Shown here in pieces: positions 1-10,929 of a stretch of DNA of 54,964 nucleotides. Every line of letters starts with the position of its first letter. The stretch's first letter is position 1. A program made the translations under genes and the position numbers. The notes beneath the pieces were generated by a model that was given only the letters and a program-made list of their open reading frames with translations, was not told the origin of the DNA and ran no database searches. This stretch comes from an uncultured Rhodospirillales bacterium (GTDB lineage Bacteria > Pseudomonadota > Alphaproteobacteria > Rhodospirillales > JABHCV01), in contig CALKND010000031.1 of NCBI GenBank assembly GCA_938092065.1, positions 1 through 54,964 of the forward strand. The letters are read 5' to 3'.

Positions 1-3000
1 GTGACGGAGTAAATATCGCCTGCCTCTCCGGTACCACTAATGGTCACCGTACTGATTTGCTTAGCCGAATAGGTCAAAGTAAAAGCAGCCCCGGCGCTCG
101 GCGCTCCAGAAATAGTCATTACATCGACCTGCACTCCCGTGGCCGTACTTTCACTTTGATTGGCCAGACCCGCTTTTGCACCACCCGTTGCCGCCAAACC
201 AACATCCAACTCCATGCCAGCAATATTGGATGTGAGGACAATTTTTCCGGCGGCGGCACCCGCACTAGCAGTGATGAGGCCGTTGACGGCAATGAGAGAT
301 GTGACGATGCTCTCAGCAGCATCGGCAGCAGCACCCAGATTGGTAAACTCAGATGCTGTTTTTTGAATTTCTGCGGCATCGGCTTGGCTGGCGGCAAGCT
401 TAGCGGCAGCCTGCTGCTGCTGTTCAGCTTTTTTGGCCTTGCTTTCAGTTTGCACCTGTGTCGCAAGAATGCTTAAGGCCGCGTCGGCAGGATGTGGTGT
501 CGGGTTGATAATATCTGCCAAATCCGATGCAGCCCAGGCAGTTTTTGCAGCCGCATCGGTCAACGCCACAGCTTTGCGGGCAGCCTGAATGGTTGCCTCA
601 ATTGAGGCAAGTTTTTCAACACGAGCAGCGACGGCATCGGAATTGCTACTCAAGTCAGGGTTTTTAGACAGATGAATAAGGTTCTTTTGTGCCTCGATAG
701 CCGTTGCCAGAGCAGAAGTTGCCACTTGTTGCGCGCCAGAAACACTGGTGGTTGTAGTGCTGGCCAGTACACCATTATCATCTGTCAAACCGCCGTTATT
801 ATTGGCAACACTTAGGCTAAATTCTCCAGGTCGAGCTAGGGCGCGAATTTTAAAAACGCCGTATTCACCGACTTCATGTTCTTGAATGGCCTCAACAACT
901 GAGCTGAGTGCCCCGTCGGCGTTAATGGCCTCAACCAACAGAATTTCCAAGGCTTCTAATTCGCTGATATAAGGGCCGCCGGATGCGCTGTTGGCGGTAA
1001 TCGCCGCATCGATATTGGCCTGAGTAACACTGTAAGTCAGAGCATTGTTATTGACCTTGACACTGATCGTATCGCCGTCCTCAACCGTACCAGTCAGGCG
1101 AATTGTATCCTCTTGAGCCGCGCCACCAGCTTTTTTAGCATACTTCTCGGCCAAATCTTTCTGGGCGTAACGAACGCCAGTTTCCGGATCATTTCCCTCG
1201 CGAGCATAAAGCTGGGCGTTGTCAGTTGCTTGTTCCGCGATGGCAGACTGGGCTGAGACCGTGTCGGCGGCAGTCTGTATTTCAGTGACGATGTTATCAA
1301 AAATAACCTGCGCTTCTGCTTGCGCGGCGGACTTCGCCAGTGTTAAATAGCCCTCGGCTCTGGCGAGGACGATGTCAGCATCAGTTAAAGCCTGGTTGGC
1401 GAGAAAAGCTTCATTCAATTCCTTATTGTAGCTGGTTATCGCTGCATCCACATCAGTCTGAGCCGTAGCGGCCTCACCGCTCTCCTTGGTGACAAGAGCG
1501 AGGGCAACATCAGTTCGGGTTTGTAAACCTGTGTGAGCGTCCGTAAATAATGTTTGCAGGCCAGTCTGAAAATCAAGTTCCGCCTGAGCGTTTGCGATCA
1601 ATTGGTCCTGTAAGGCGTTGAAAGCCTTAAGAAGCACACCTTGCAGATTATCCGTATTGGCGGCTTTGATCGCCTCTGCTTGTGTAAGAGCACTTTGCGC
1701 GGTGCTAACGTTGCTCGTTGCACTGGTTTTGAGGGCCGCCAACTCCCCAAGGGCATCAGATAAAATCTGGTGCTTGGCGACAGCAACGGCTTTATCGACC
1801 AATTCGTTGACCAAAACAGAGCGCGCGGCCAAGACAACATTCGACGCAATCTTTGCCTGAGACATCTCGGTGCCAGCGGCTGTGGCAGCCGTATTGCGAG
1901 CGGCTTGCGCAGTTGTCACAGCACCAGCAGCATCACCGTCGCGGTAATCGTTTGCGGCTTCCCTAAATTCCTGAGCCGAACCAATACTTTGGGCAGCCCC
2001 AACTGAGGCCTTCTCCGAGCTACTAACTTTTGCTGCTATATTCAGCAAGACTGTCAGAGCGGACGCATCCGAGGAAACCGTCAGCTGATAGCTATTAAAT
2101 GCTTCGCCAGCATCTTTCAAATGGGCTTGCGCTAAATTTGCTTTTGTTGTCGCAATTGCAGCCTTGCTGAGGACGTTCGCTGCCACAGTCTCATTAATTG
2201 TTTCATGCGCGGCGACGGACGACTCCTTGGCCGATGTAATAGCCAACTCGGCAGCAGTGAATGTTGTAGAAACTGCGTCTTTAAAAGTTTGTGGCGTGTC
2301 AGCATGGGTCAATAAGTTACTGAGAACCGTTGTCGCGCTGGTTACGTCATCAAAAATAGTGCCAAGGTCTGAGTAGGTTAAGCCAGAAGTTCCAGCGGCG
2401 AGTTGGGTGTTGACGTGCCCGCCCATGGAAGATGCCGCAACGGCCAAGGCATTGTCATAATTGCCACCAGTAGCCGCAGCGACTGCATCAACGGTCACCA
2501 GAGGAGCCGCAGCTGCTACTGCGTCGATGATTGTACGAACATTGTTAGCCGCGATTGACAAAGAGCTTCCCATGTCCAAGGCATTGCGCAGGTTCTCTGG
2601 TATGACCTCACCACTCGAAGCCAATACGGCAGCAGCTTGGTTGACTTTCGCCATCACCGAGGCGGCAGCAGAAATAGCAGCTGCAGCGTTCAATGCATTA
2701 AGTGGAGAAATAATGACGTTGGCAACAGCCGTCGCCTGAGTTGCCGTCAAACCAGTGCTTTCACCTGCCAGACTAGCGGTCGCAGAAGTCTGAATGGAAA
2801 TGGACTGCTGTGCTGCCTCAAGCTCTGCCGCGGCTGCCGTTTGGCTGGCCCTGGTAATAGTTGTAATGGCATTTCCAAAAGCACTAACTGCAGACCCAAA
2901 CCCGGGGTTTACCTCTGCATTTATTTCCTTCCTGATTTGATGATGAAAATCTGGCGGCAACCTTGGCTCACGCAAAAGATGCTCAAGTTGTTTGTGGGCC

Positions 3001-4067
3001 TCTTTCAAATGATGCATATGGTGGCGTTGTTGCTCGATACCTTTATCGATAGCCTCATTGAGTCCTTTGTTTAGATCGTCTAACTGTTGGACTTGCGGTG
3101 CCGTAAGTGGCGGCGGCGGCGGGACAGGAGTGGTCGCACCTTGCGACGAAGCGCCAGGCAGATTGGTAACCACACTACCATATGTCTCAGCGATTTGTTC
3201 TGGGCTTCGAATGACTGGATTGGAAGGAGCTTGATTGGCGCTTGTTATCGTAACAGTTGCGCCTACTTTGCTGATAACAACTGTACCAGCTTCATTGGAA
3301 ATGACGGCTTCGCCAACTTGGCCGTCAGCATCGGGCAAAAGCGTAATCGAGTTTTCCTTACTTGTGCCACCAACCGTACCTGCAATAGTTGTACCTCGAA
3401 TACCGATGGTCGCCATAGGTGTTTCAAGCATTACTGCATCTGGAGATGTTTTTGCAATCTGGCCGCTAACGAAAGAGAACGTCCCACTAAGCACACCCAC
3501 AGCCATCGAGCCTTCCTGCTCGGCGGGGTCGTAGACCATCTCATCGAGAACCATTCGACCATCACCACCAAGCGAGAATTCTGTCTCATCAAGGAATTCG
3601 ATGCCGATGGTTCCATCAGCGCCTGTGATCACAATGTCACCCTGATAGACTGGGCTGCCTTTGGTAACAGTTTCGCGGCTTCCGTCAGCGCGTTCAATTT
3701 CAACGGAACCCTGGATTGTTGTGATTTGACCGATCGGATCAGTCACCGCCGCGTCACCTGCCTGCACATATTGCCCGGGAGCGAGGGGACCAGCGAGACG
3801 CCCAACAATATTGCCAGAGATGCTCAGCCCACCCTCAGTGATCAGGGATGGCGGGCTTCCGGTACTAAAATACCCCCGCACGAGAACCTGTTCACCGCTT
3901 TGTCCCGTAATTAGTAAATCCGGTCCAGAGCGCGAGAAGTCGGCTCGCGTCAGCCAGTCTCCAGCAGAAATTAGCACAACCGGTGCTTCCGTTGCGACGA
4001 CAACGTCAACGCCGGAGATGTTTAAATTATTGTTCTTTGCTATGTCGATAGAATCGTCACGAGACAA
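1..4067 (-). CDS. giant FecR-domain, Ala-rich secreted/surface protein (3' end beyond window)
   Basis: The minus-strand frame stays open from 4067 to the left edge, giving about 1355 residues with no stop, so the gene is partial. I chose the TTG at 4065-4067: it has AGGTGG nine bases upstream, and an in-frame TAA lies further upstream with no ATG between. Residues about 115-225 are a FecR-type domain with the motifs SGTFSFVSGQIAKT and TPMATIGIRGT. A proline run (PVPPPPPL, about 313-320) and a His-rich helix (about 341-359) follow. Then comes a very long Ala/Ser/Thr-rich helical region, interrupted near residue 990 by a beta-domain (GTVEDGDTISVKVNNN) and repeated near the edge (MTISGAPSAGAAFTL, TVTISGTGEAGDIYSV). 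No N-terminal signal peptide is visible. Such proteins in proteobacteria are usually type I-secreted adhesins; the TolC gene upstream on the same strand fits, but the substrate role is inference. Confidence 0.85.
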   Translation of the reverse strand, partial: MSRDDSIDIAKNNNLNISGVDVVVATEAPVVLISAGDWLTRADFSRSGPDLLITGQSGEQVLVRGYFSTGSPPSLITEGGLSISGNIVGRLAGPLAPGQYVQAGDAAVTDPIGQITTIQGSVEIERADGSRETVTKGSPVYQGDIVITGADGTIGIEFLDETEFSLGGDGRMVLDEMVYDPAEQEGSMAVGVLSGTFSFVSGQIAKTSPDAVMLETPMATIGIRGTTIAGTVGGTSKENSITLLPDADGQVGEAVISNEAGTVVISKVGATVTITSANQAPSNPVIRSPEQIAETYGSVVTNLPGASSQGATTPVPPPPPLTAPQVQQLDDLNKGLNEAIDKGIEQQRHHMHHLKEAHKQLEHLLREPRLPPDFHHQIRKEINAEVNPGFGSAVSAFGNAITTITRASQTAAAAELEAAQQSISIQTSATASLAGESTGLTATQATAVANVIISPLNALNAAAAISAAASVMAKVNQAAAVLASSGEVIPENLRNALDMGSSLSIAANNVRTIIDAVAAAAPLVTVDAVAAATGGNYDNALAVAASSMGGHVNTQLAAGTSGLTYSDLGTIFDDVTSATTVLSNLLTHADTPQTFKDAVSTTFTAAELAITSAKESSVAAHETINETVAANVLSKAAIATTKANLAQAHLKDAGEAFNSYQLTVSSDASALTVLLNIAAKVSSSEKASVGAAQSIGSAQEFREAANDYRDGDAAGAVTTAQAARNTAATAAGTEMSQAKIASNVVLAARSVLVNELVDKAVAVAKHQILSDALGELAALKTSATSNVSTAQSALTQAEAIKAANTDNLQGVLLKAFNALQDQLIANAQAELDFQTGLQTLFTDAHTGLQTRTDVALALVTKESGEAATAQTDVDAAITSYNKELNEAFLANQALTDADIVLARAEGYLTLAKSAAQAEAQVIFDNIVTEIQTAADTVSAQSAIAEQATDNAQLYAREGNDPETGVRYAQKDLAEKYAKKAGGAAQEDTIRLTGTVEDGDTISVKVNNNALTYSVTQANIDAAITANSASGGPYISELEALEILLVEAINADGALSSVVEAIQEHEVGEYGVFKIRALARPGEFSLSVANNNGGLTDDNGVLASTTTTSVSGAQQVATSALATAIEAQKNLIHLSKNPDLSSNSDAVAARVEKLASIEATIQAARKAVALTDAAAKTAWAASDLADIINPTPHPADAALSILATQVQTESKAKKAEQQQQAAAKLAASQADAAEIQKTASEFTNLGAAADAAESIVTSLIAVNGLITASAGAAAGKIVLTSNIAGMELDVGLAATGGAKAGLANQSESTATGVQVDVMTISGAPSAGAAFTLTYSAKQISTVTISGTGEAGDIYSV

Positions 4068-4811
4068 ATAAACAGCCCACCTATAAATGATACCTTGTAA
4101 GAGCGGCGGAGCGTCAGCTTATAGTGTAAAAATCAACAAGAAGGCGCGATCTTAGATGCCAACATATGCTTTTACTGATCTAACCATTCTCCAAATCGCC
4201 CAACATTTTTTATAATCGATCTTAACTATACACCAAACCTCCAATAATCCAAGCCTGTCAACGCTTTGCGTCGGATATTTATATTGAAGGATTTACTAGT
4301 ATAATTGTTGATTTCCAGTTTGGGCGTCTTGAATACAGCCTTTTTCTAAAACGATATTTGTCGACAGCAAACAGTAGGCCTTTAAATTTACTACTGTGAT
4401 TTCCTAAGGTGACTTTTACTGACGAATCAAAGGTCATTTTTTACAGGTAATAAACAATGAATTTAGCTGCAAAATTACGAGCGTTGCTGATTTGAATTGG
4501 ATCGTTCAAACACTCAGCTTCCAGTCACAGACCTCACGTTTTCAGAACAAATAATTGTGATTTTTATAGATGTGTTATTTTGTACAGAGATCTGCTCTGA
4601 AATTATGTGCCTCAAAAACTTCAGCTATAGCAATTTCAAGCAGGTCACGTTAAAAAATCAATCAGAACACAAATGTGGGCACGGTCACTACAACAAAGAG
4701 GATAAAAACATACACCGTGGTTGCTGCATTTACATGGGTCTTCCTCCAAATATGATTAGCATAATCTACTAATCCCGTTAATTTAGATGCTTTATAGAAG
4801 TATTTGGATTA
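4068..4811. other. long intergenic region, no gene supported
   Basis: About 740 bases between the TolC gene and the giant gene, both read leftward. It is AT-rich. A 91-codon plus-strand frame at 4497-4772 has no ribosome binding site and an unnatural composition, so I do not call it. I see no RNA gene or strong terminator. It probably holds the promoter of the giant gene. Confidence 0.5.
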
Positions 4812-6107
4812 CTAAAGCCAATCGACTTCCAATCGCCCTATTACTTCAAGCAATTCATATGCTTTTGTAACAGTCTTTGTTTCTGCTGCCACAGCTTCAC
4901 TCAGCGTGTTTATCAATTTTGTTTCTTGGGCCAGAACATCCATCAAAGAACGACGACCCAAATCACGTTCTTCACGGGTGTGTTTCAAAAGTTCTTGAGC
5001 AATGACAGTTTTGCTTATAAACAGACCAGTATTTTCGTGGGCCGTTAGAAGCCCTTTCCATTTATTTTTGACTTGTTCCTCAATTTGGTCTCGGGTTTCT
5101 CTTAACCGACGGGCTGTAGCTTCACGGTCTTGCTTCGAGGCCTGCAATCGTCTTAATGAAGGTAACCCGAAGTTGAAATCGTAGGCGACTTCAACTTTGA
5201 CCATGTATTCCCCCTGATATCCTTTGGTTCCAGCAGCATCAACCTTGTGTTTTGTACTGGAAACCAAGTTCACGGATGGAAATAGTTCACTTGCTTTGGT
5301 TTCTGCCACCGTCGCTGTAGCAAGTTTCACTCCAAACTCAGAGGACGCCAGTCGAGGATTGTTTTCTTGAGCAATTTTGATTGCCTCAACAAGGGAAATC
5401 GGAAGAAGTTGGGTTGGGATTTTGAGCTTGGCTGACCCCTTCTTAACTTGTGGATAGTGGCCAAAGATCGTCTTGTGCCGGTCTAGGGCAACTTCAGCCT
5501 CTTCTTTAATCTTGATTCTTAAAGTTTCAGCATCGACAAGTTGTGACTTTGCTTGGAGAACATCCGCCGAATATCCAGATCCTTCTTGAACCCTTGCGTC
5601 CTCAAGTTCAGTTTGCAATTTAATATTGGATACTGATTGTGTGGCATACTCGAGTTTTCTTTGTGTCAAATACACATCTAAGAGAGCGGATATCCCCTCT
5701 AGCAAAAGAGTTTGCTTAGCCGTCTCAAGATTTTCGTTAGCCTGCTTAAATGTCAATCGGGCAGCTTCAATTGAAGAATTGGATGCACCAAAATTCCAGA
5801 GCTGTTGCGTAAGTTTAAGGTCAATCTCGCGTGAAGGCATGCTGGTATCAGCGCTTTCAAATTTATTCTGCGCTTCATAACCATAATGAGAGGTAACATT
5901 CAAAGTTGGGTAACGCACACCAAGAGCTGCCTTGGCACGTTCTCGAGCTGCTGCTAAATCTCCCTCTGCAGCTCTAATTCTGTCATGTTCGGCAAGCAAA
6001 TTCGTGAGAGTTCCCTTGAGATCGTCAGCCCAAACACAAGGAATCCATGCTAATAACGCTATTATCAACATCGAAGCAGCAACAGAGGACCTGAAGCTCT
6101 TTCTCAA
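4812..6107 (-). CDS. TolC-family outer membrane channel (type I secretion)
   Basis: The product is an outer-membrane efflux protein of the TolC family, forming the outer-membrane and periplasmic tunnel of a type I secretion or efflux system. The frame can be extended to a TTG at 6179, but the TTG at 6105-6107 is better. It has GGAG six bases upstream and begins a classic signal peptide: basic MRKSFR, a hydrophobic stretch and a cleavage site after CVWA, giving 431 aa. The mature part has the two-fold coiled-coil architecture of TolC, with AARERAKAALGVRYPTLNV early and NNPRLASSEFGVKLATATV at the second repeat. The gene lies upstream of the giant FecR-domain gene in the same direction, so it may export that protein. 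No ABC or HlyD partner is in the neighbourhood. Confidence 0.88.
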   Translation of the reverse strand: MRKSFRSSVAASMLIIALLAWIPCVWADDLKGTLTNLLAEHDRIRAAEGDLAAARERAKAALGVRYPTLNVTSHYGYEAQNKFESADTSMPSREIDLKLTQQLWNFGASNSSIEAARLTFKQANENLETAKQTLLLEGISALLDVYLTQRKLEYATQSVSNIKLQTELEDARVQEGSGYSADVLQAKSQLVDAETLRIKIKEEAEVALDRHKTIFGHYPQVKKGSAKLKIPTQLLPISLVEAIKIAQENNPRLASSEFGVKLATATVAETKASELFPSVNLVSSTKHKVDAAGTKGYQGEYMVKVEVAYDFNFGLPSLRRLQASKQDREATARRLRETRDQIEEQVKNKWKGLLTAHENTGLFISKTVIAQELLKHTREERDLGRRSLMDVLAQETKLINTLSEAVAAETKTVTKAYELLEVIGRLEVDWL

Positions 6108-6179
6108 CAATATCTCCAGTGAACCGATTCGTCTATTTTTACAAACTTTGCTATGAACACTTTTTTTATTACAACTCAA

Positions 6180-6651
6180 TACCTACTGCATACTCTATAC
6201 AGTATTAATTTGTATAAGTATAACAAGATATTGAGAAATAAGTATAAATTCAACAATTTAATGTGGCCATGGTAGCTCTAACATATTTGTTGTTGTTGTG
6301 AGGTTAGCAATAAAACTGCAGGCTTAATTTGTATCCGACTGAAATAGGCGATTTCCAATATTCCGGGAAGAAGGCAGGCTAAGTTTTTTGACTAGATAAT
6401 GAAAAAAGGGGGGGGTGAGGAAATAGAAGTTACTTCAGGGTGAAACATAAAAAGCAAACGTGACGCTCCCGCTATTTTGTTAACAAATTACCATTACTTT
6501 AAGATTAATCACCCCAAACCTCTAGCAAAGAAAGATAATTTAATATGTTTTTGTGTTAAGAACTCTGGGCTGAAAAAACTAGACAAGTTAGAGGAGACAG
6601 GCCCAATCTCAATTTTGAAGCTTAATGCTGATATCAATTGATTGCTTAGTT
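6180..6651. other. intergenic region, no gene seen
   Basis: About 470 AT-rich bases between pheT and the TolC gene. There is a run of eight G at about 6407-6414. I see no convincing gene, terminator or RNA. Confidence 0.5.
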
Positions 6652-9057
6652 TTATGATCTTAAGACGCCACCAGCAGTCTTTTCCACGACGGCAACAATC
6701 TTATTACACACTGTGTTAATCTCGGCATCGGTTAAGGTTTTTTCGGTTGGCTGAAGAGTTATATTAAGCGCTATAGACTTTCGTCCCTCGCCCAAATTTC
6801 CGCCTTGGAATAGATCAAAGACAGAAACATCATTAATTAGGGCTTTATCCGCAGATTTAGCGGCGCGCATCAGATCGCCGGCACTTACCCCTTCATCAAC
6901 TACGAAAGCAAGATCACGGTTCACTGAGTGAAACTGCGAAAGCTGGACCAGGGATCTTGTCGTGCCCTTATGCCTTTTTTGCTTTGGCAAATTTTCCAAG
7001 TAAACCTCAAACCCAGCGACCGGTCCTTTGACATCCATTTTAGCCAACACGCCCGGATGAATTTCACCAAAAGTGGCAAGCGTAGTTTTCTTCCCCAGAT
7101 TAAGTGTTCCAGAACGTCCCGGGTGATACCAATCAGGTGCTTCAGAGAACGTTTGCAGACTGTCTGTTGGCACCCCCGCAGCTCCTAGGGCAGCAAGAGC
7201 GTCTGCCTTAGCATCGAAAACATCAACATTTCTGTGGGATTCAGCCCAGTTGCGACGACCACTTCGACCAGAGCGAATTCCTGCAGCGACCATTTCCTGA
7301 CCATCCACATCATCACTCGCAAACTGAGGGCCAATCTCAAATAGCGAGCAGTCAGCAAGACCCCTAGCAGCATTGCGTCCAGCTGCGGTAATCAGGTTTG
7401 GCAAAATAGAAGGACGCATGGTATCCAGATCAGCACTGATCGGGTTCACCAATTTCAAAACATCTGCTGGGCCACCAAATAGCCTAGCCTGATCGTCTGC
7501 CATAAATGACACCGTTACGGCTTCAACAAGGCCGCTTGCAGCCAGCGAACGGCGTACGTCAGCACGGCGGCGTTGATCAGAATTCCACGCCGCATGAGGG
7601 ATCACCTCTGAACGTTGCATTGGTGTAGTTGGGATTTTATTGTAGCCAAAGACACGAATAATTTCCTCCACCAGGCAAGCCTCCCCGACAATGTCATTCC
7701 GCCAGGTTGGAACAGAAACACCCCACTCCTTACCAATATCAAAAACCCCAAAGCCAAGCACTTCGAGGATGCGTTTCATTTCATCTTCTTTAACATGCAC
7801 ACCGGCCAGCTCCTTAACACGTGACGGACGGAAGGAAATTGATAGACTACGATCTGGGGCTACCCCGGCACTGATAATCTCAGAAGCCTCACCACCACAG
7901 ACATCCAAGATCAAGCCAGTAGCAATATGCATGCCCGGTTCTAAAAATTGAGAGTCGACACCTCGTTCAAAGCGAAATCTAGCATCCGATTGCAAATTCA
8001 ACTTTCGCCCCGTTGCCGACGTACGGATGGGATTAAACAAGGCCGCCTCAACGAACACATTAACGGTTTCTTCAGTGCAGCCGCTGACTATGCCACCCAT
8101 CACACCAGCTATAGATCCAACAAATTTCTCATCTGCAATAACGGTTATTTCAGGGTCCAGGTCATACTCCCTGCCATCAATGCCGATGATTTTTTCACCC
8201 TGTTTAGCCATACGCACATGAATAGCCCCATGCAACTTGTCCGCATCAAAGACATGCAGTGGACGACAATGCTCAATTGTCATCAGGTTGGTGATATCAA
8301 CTAGGGCTGAAATAGGCCTTAGACCAACTGCAAGTAGGCGGTTCTTAAGCCATTTGGGGCTTTCGACGTTCTTAACGCCCCGAATATAGCGACCCACAAA
8401 TTGCAAACAGGCATCGACGTGTTCATCATCCAAGTCCATATGTATTTTAAGCGGACTATTGAATGTCCCCTCAAGCGGCGTTGTATCCAGAGGCTTCAAA
8501 ATCCCCAGACCAAAAGCTGCAAGGTCGCGGGCAATACCTCGCACTCCAAGGCAATCGCCCCGGTTTGGAGTAATAGCAATTTCGATTACGGGATCACTAA
8601 GGCCCATAAAATCAACCGCGCTAGCACCAACGACGGCGTCATCAGAAAGCTCAACAATACCCTCGTGTTCGTCGCTTAAGCCCATCTCACGCTCAGACAG
8701 CAACATGCCGTTGCTGAGCACACCACGAATTTTTGCCTTCTTTAAGGCAATGCCCATGCCCGGAACATAAGATCCACTCGCTGCATAGACACATTTCATA
8801 CCCTTGCGGGCATTAGGTGCACCACATACAACTTCCACTTTTTCAACGCCATTATCAACCAGGCAGACTTGTAGCTTGTCTGCATCCAAATGCTTGTCGG
8901 CTTCCAGAACATGTCCCACAACGAAGCTTTCCAAGCCCTTAGAGCGCTCCAAGACGTTCTCAACCTCCAAGCCTAGCATAGTTAACTTATCGGTAATTTC
9001 GTTAAGGGAAGCTTCTGTCTCCAAATGCTCCTTCAGCCACGAAAGAGTGATTTTCAT
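6652..9057 (-). CDS. pheT: phenylalanine-tRNA ligase beta subunit
   Basis: Beta subunit of the cytoplasmic alpha2-beta2 enzyme that charges tRNA-Phe with phenylalanine at the cost of ATP. At 801 residues it has the full bacterial length. The N-terminus ([12 protein letters not shown]) is typical, followed by an EMAP/OB tRNA-binding domain ([17 protein letters not shown], about 78-94), the B3/B4 editing region, B5 ([20 protein letters not shown]) and a C-terminal anticodon-binding fold ([12 protein letters not shown]). The start ATG overlaps the pheS stop as ATGA, implying translational coupling. It is the last gene of the rpmI-rplT-pheS-pheT transcription unit. Confidence 0.98.
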   Translation of the reverse strand: MKITLSWLKEHLETEASLNEITDKLTMLGLEVENVLERSKGLESFVVGHVLEADKHLDADKLQVCLVDNGVEKVEVVCGAPNARKGMKCVYAASGSYVPGMGIALKKAKIRGVLSNGMLLSEREMGLSDEHEGIVELSDDAVVGASAVDFMGLSDPVIEIAITPNRGDCLGVRGIARDLAAFGLGILKPLDTTPLEGTFNSPLKIHMDLDDEHVDACLQFVGRYIRGVKNVESPKWLKNRLLAVGLRPISALVDITNLMTIEHCRPLHVFDADKLHGAIHVRMAKQGEKIIGIDGREYDLDPEITVIADEKFVGSIAGVMGGIVSGCTEETVNVFVEAALFNPIRTSATGRKLNLQSDARFRFERGVDSQFLEPGMHIATGLILDVCGGEASEIISAGVAPDRSLSISFRPSRVKELAGVHVKEDEMKRILEVLGFGVFDIGKEWGVSVPTWRNDIVGEACLVEEIIRVFGYNKIPTTPMQRSEVIPHAAWNSDQRRRADVRRSLAASGLVEAVTVSFMADDQARLFGGPADVLKLVNPISADLDTMRPSILPNLITAAGRNAARGLADCSLFEIGPQFASDDVDGQEMVAAGIRSGRSGRRNWAESHRNVDVFDAKADALAALGAAGVPTDSLQTFSEAPDWYHPGRSGTLNLGKKTTLATFGEIHPGVLAKMDVKGPVAGFEVYLENLPKQKRHKGTTRSLVQLSQFHSVNRDLAFVVDEGVSAGDLMRAAKSADKALINDVSVFDLFQGGNLGEGRKSIALNITLQPTEKTLTDAEINTVCNKIVAVVEKTAGGVLRS

Positions 9058-10130
9058 CGGTTTACCCCCCCGACCATACCCGGCACGTCAAGAGCAGAAA
9101 ATCCATAATGCTTGAGCCAACGAAGGTCAGACTCAAAGAATGTTCGCAAATCAGGGATGCCATATTTCAACATTGCGATTCGCTCAACCCCCATGCCAAA
9201 AGCAAAGCCCTGATACTTGGTAGAGTCAATGCCACAGTTTTCAAGAACCTTAGGGTTGACCATGCCGCAGCCGAGAATTTCTAGCCAATCATCACCATGA
9301 CCGATTCGAAATTCGCCGTCAGCACGTGTACAACCGATGTCGACCTCTGCTGAGGGTTCCGTAAACGGGAAGTAGCTCGGGCGAAAGCGCACGGGCAGAT
9401 CATCAACCTGAAACATTGCTCGACAAAATTCAATCAAGCAGCCCTTTAAATGGCCCATGTGGGTATTCTCGTCAATGACCAGTCCCTCAACCTGATGGAA
9501 CATAGGCGAATGGGTGGCATCATAGTCACAGCGGTATGTTCGTCCCGGCACAATAATACGAATTGGGGGCTCCTTCTCCTGCATAGTGTGTATCTGTACT
9601 GGCGAGGTATGGGTCCGTAGCACCTTGCGGTCGCCATTCTTCTTCCCAGGCAAATAGAAGGTGTCATGTTCCTGGCGAGCCGGATGTTCCGGAGGAATGT
9701 TTAGGGCTGTAAAATTGTACCAGTCTTCTTCAATATCTGGACCCTCGGCAACAGTGAAACCCATCTCACAAAAGATCACCGTCATTTCTTCAATAACTTG
9801 GCTGATAGGGTGAACGCAGCCCTTGCTCCGCGGGCGCACAGGCAGGGAAATGTCAACTTGCTCAGCCATCAAGCGAGCGTCCAGTTCAGCACCTTCAAGG
9901 GCCACCTTTCTTTCATCGATGGCTATGCAGACTTCGGCCTTCAGGGCATTGATCTCCTGACCTTCCAGTTTACGCTCATCCGGGTCCATGCTACCGAGGG
10001 TCTTCATCAATTTAGTAATTGTACCTTTTTTGCCCAAAGCTGAAACACGCACTGCCTCGAGGGCATTCGTACTTTCAGCAGCAGCAATGGCACATATCAG
10101 ATCGCCTCGAAGGTTATCAGCATTGTCCAT
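9054..10130 (-). CDS. pheS: phenylalanine-tRNA ligase alpha subunit
   Basis: Catalytic alpha subunit of phenylalanyl-tRNA synthetase, a class II synthetase. Motif 2 ([20 protein letters not shown]) and motif 3 ([17 protein letters not shown]) are intact, and the [19 protein letters not shown] segment lines the active site. I prefer the ATG at 10128-10130 (358 aa): it has GGAAG eight bases upstream and gives the usual N-terminus [12 protein letters not shown]. The frame extends to ATG 10145 or TTG 10148. The gene overlaps pheT by four bases. No Phe-rich leader peptide (pheM-like) is visible between rplT and pheS. Confidence 0.97.
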   Translation of the reverse strand: MDNADNLRGDLICAIAAAESTNALEAVRVSALGKKGTITKLMKTLGSMDPDERKLEGQEINALKAEVCIAIDERKVALEGAELDARLMAEQVDISLPVRPRSKGCVHPISQVIEEMTVIFCEMGFTVAEGPDIEEDWYNFTALNIPPEHPARQEHDTFYLPGKKNGDRKVLRTHTSPVQIHTMQEKEPPIRIIVPGRTYRCDYDATHSPMFHQVEGLVIDENTHMGHLKGCLIEFCRAMFQVDDLPVRFRPSYFPFTEPSAEVDIGCTRADGEFRIGHGDDWLEILGCGMVNPKVLENCGIDSTKYQGFAFGMGVERIAMLKYGIPDLRTFFESDLRWLKHYGFSALDVPGMVGGVNR

Positions 10131-10148
10131 TCTATTAACTTCCATCAA

Positions 10149-10235
10149 TTAAGCACAAATAAAGGAGAGCGTGGCCAAAAAGCCGGCTCCTCAATATAAA
10201 TTGTCCCGATGTGATGAACTCTTAAGTAAGATAGA
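10149..10235 (-). promoter_or_regulatory. rplT-pheS spacer with a GC-rich hairpin
   Basis: In the minus direction the spacer holds an imperfect inverted repeat (GGAGCCGGC, loop TTTTT, GGCCACGCTCTCC). There is no downstream T-run and no leader ORF with Phe codons, so it does not look like the E. coli pheM attenuator. It may be an mRNA processing or stability structure. The role is inference. Confidence 0.35.
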
Positions 10236-10598
10236 TCAGGATTTAGCGAGAGCCGCCTCTGCCTCTACAACCAGGGCCTTAAAGGCCTCGGGCTCGCTAA
10301 TCGCCAATTCGGAGAGGACCTTACGGTCCAATTCGATTTTGGCTTTTACAAGCCCGCACATAAAGCGCGAATAGGTCAAACCGTATTGTCGCGCACCCGC
10401 ATTGATGCGCTGAATCCATAATCGACGAAATTGGCGCTTTTTGGTACGGCGATCGCGGTAAGCATACTGCAGTCCTTTTTCAACGCGCTCGATTGCGACG
10501 CGAAAGCTAGTCGAGGAACGACCCCGATAACCCCGAGCCATATCTAGGACTTTTTTGTGACGGGCGTGGGCGGTCTTTCCGCCTTTAACTCTTGCCAT
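10236..10598 (-). CDS. rplT: 50S ribosomal protein L20
   Basis: Large-subunit protein that binds 23S rRNA early in assembly. The N-terminus [20 protein letters not shown] and the segment [17 protein letters not shown] are diagnostic, and the 120-residue length matches the family. It follows rpmI by about 20 bases, the conserved arrangement in which L20 often represses its own operon. I see no obvious L20 pseudoknot operator. Confidence 0.98.
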   Translation of the reverse strand: MARVKGGKTAHARHKKVLDMARGYRGRSSTSFRVAIERVEKGLQYAYRDRRTKKRQFRRLWIQRINAGARQYGLTYSRFMCGLVKAKIELDRKVLSELAISEPEAFKALVVEAEAALAKS

Positions 10599-10618
10599 GT
10601 TCCAGTTCCTTAAACTAA

Positions 10619-10816
10619 TCAGCCGTATGGCATGTAGGTTTTAACAATTTTGGCATCTTGGGCACACAAGATCATAGTACCGCGCGCTTTGCGCTTCATC
10701 TTTTGTGGCCTCTTGCTCATGCCGTGCTGTTTTAGGGCTACGTTACCCCGAACCTTGCCGGAACCGGTAAGACGAAAGCGCTTCTTGGCGCTTGATTTAG
10801 TCTTTAACTTGGGCAT
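10619..10816 (-). CDS. rpmI: 50S ribosomal protein L35
   Basis: Small basic ribosomal protein of 65 residues beginning [20 protein letters not shown], the family signature. I start at the ATG at 10814-10816, which has AAAGGA eight bases upstream. The frame extends further upstream, but that part runs through the promoter and is not translated. First gene of rpmI-rplT-pheS-pheT. Confidence 0.98.
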   Translation of the reverse strand: MPKLKTKSSAKKRFRLTGSGKVRGNVALKQHGMSKRPQKMKRKARGTMILCAQDAKIVKTYMPYG

Positions 10817-10888
10817 TTCACATTCCTTTAAAATACAGGTTGTGCTCTGAGCGCTGGGCATGCCCTGCCGTCCCGCTCGTGTAGGCGG

Positions 10889-10917
10889 TTTATAGATGGA
10901 CAATGGAGTAATTGCAA
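10889..10917 (-). promoter_or_regulatory. sigma70-type promoter for rpmI-rplT-pheST
   Basis: On the minus strand TTGCAA (10912-10917) and TATAAA (10889-10894) are separated by exactly 17 bases. This predicts transcription starting near 10882 and a leader of about 65 nt before rpmI. The leader carries the perfect palindrome GGGCATGCCC. Confidence 0.65.
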
Positions 10918-10929
10918 GGGGGTTCATTG

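Noticed and set aside
57-3914. Many plus-strand frames opposite the giant FecR gene
   Set aside because: They are antisense shadows of a repetitive, Ala-rich coding region and have no domain or start signals.
4497-4772. 91-codon plus-strand frame in the intergenic region
   Set aside because: No ribosome binding site, His/Cys-rich unnatural composition, isolated on the opposite strand; most likely chance.
6407-6414. G8 tract as a possible phase-variation switch
   Set aside because: It lies more than 300 bases upstream of the TolC start codon position in non-promoter sequence relative to both flanking genes, with no ORF or promoter spacing it could alter.
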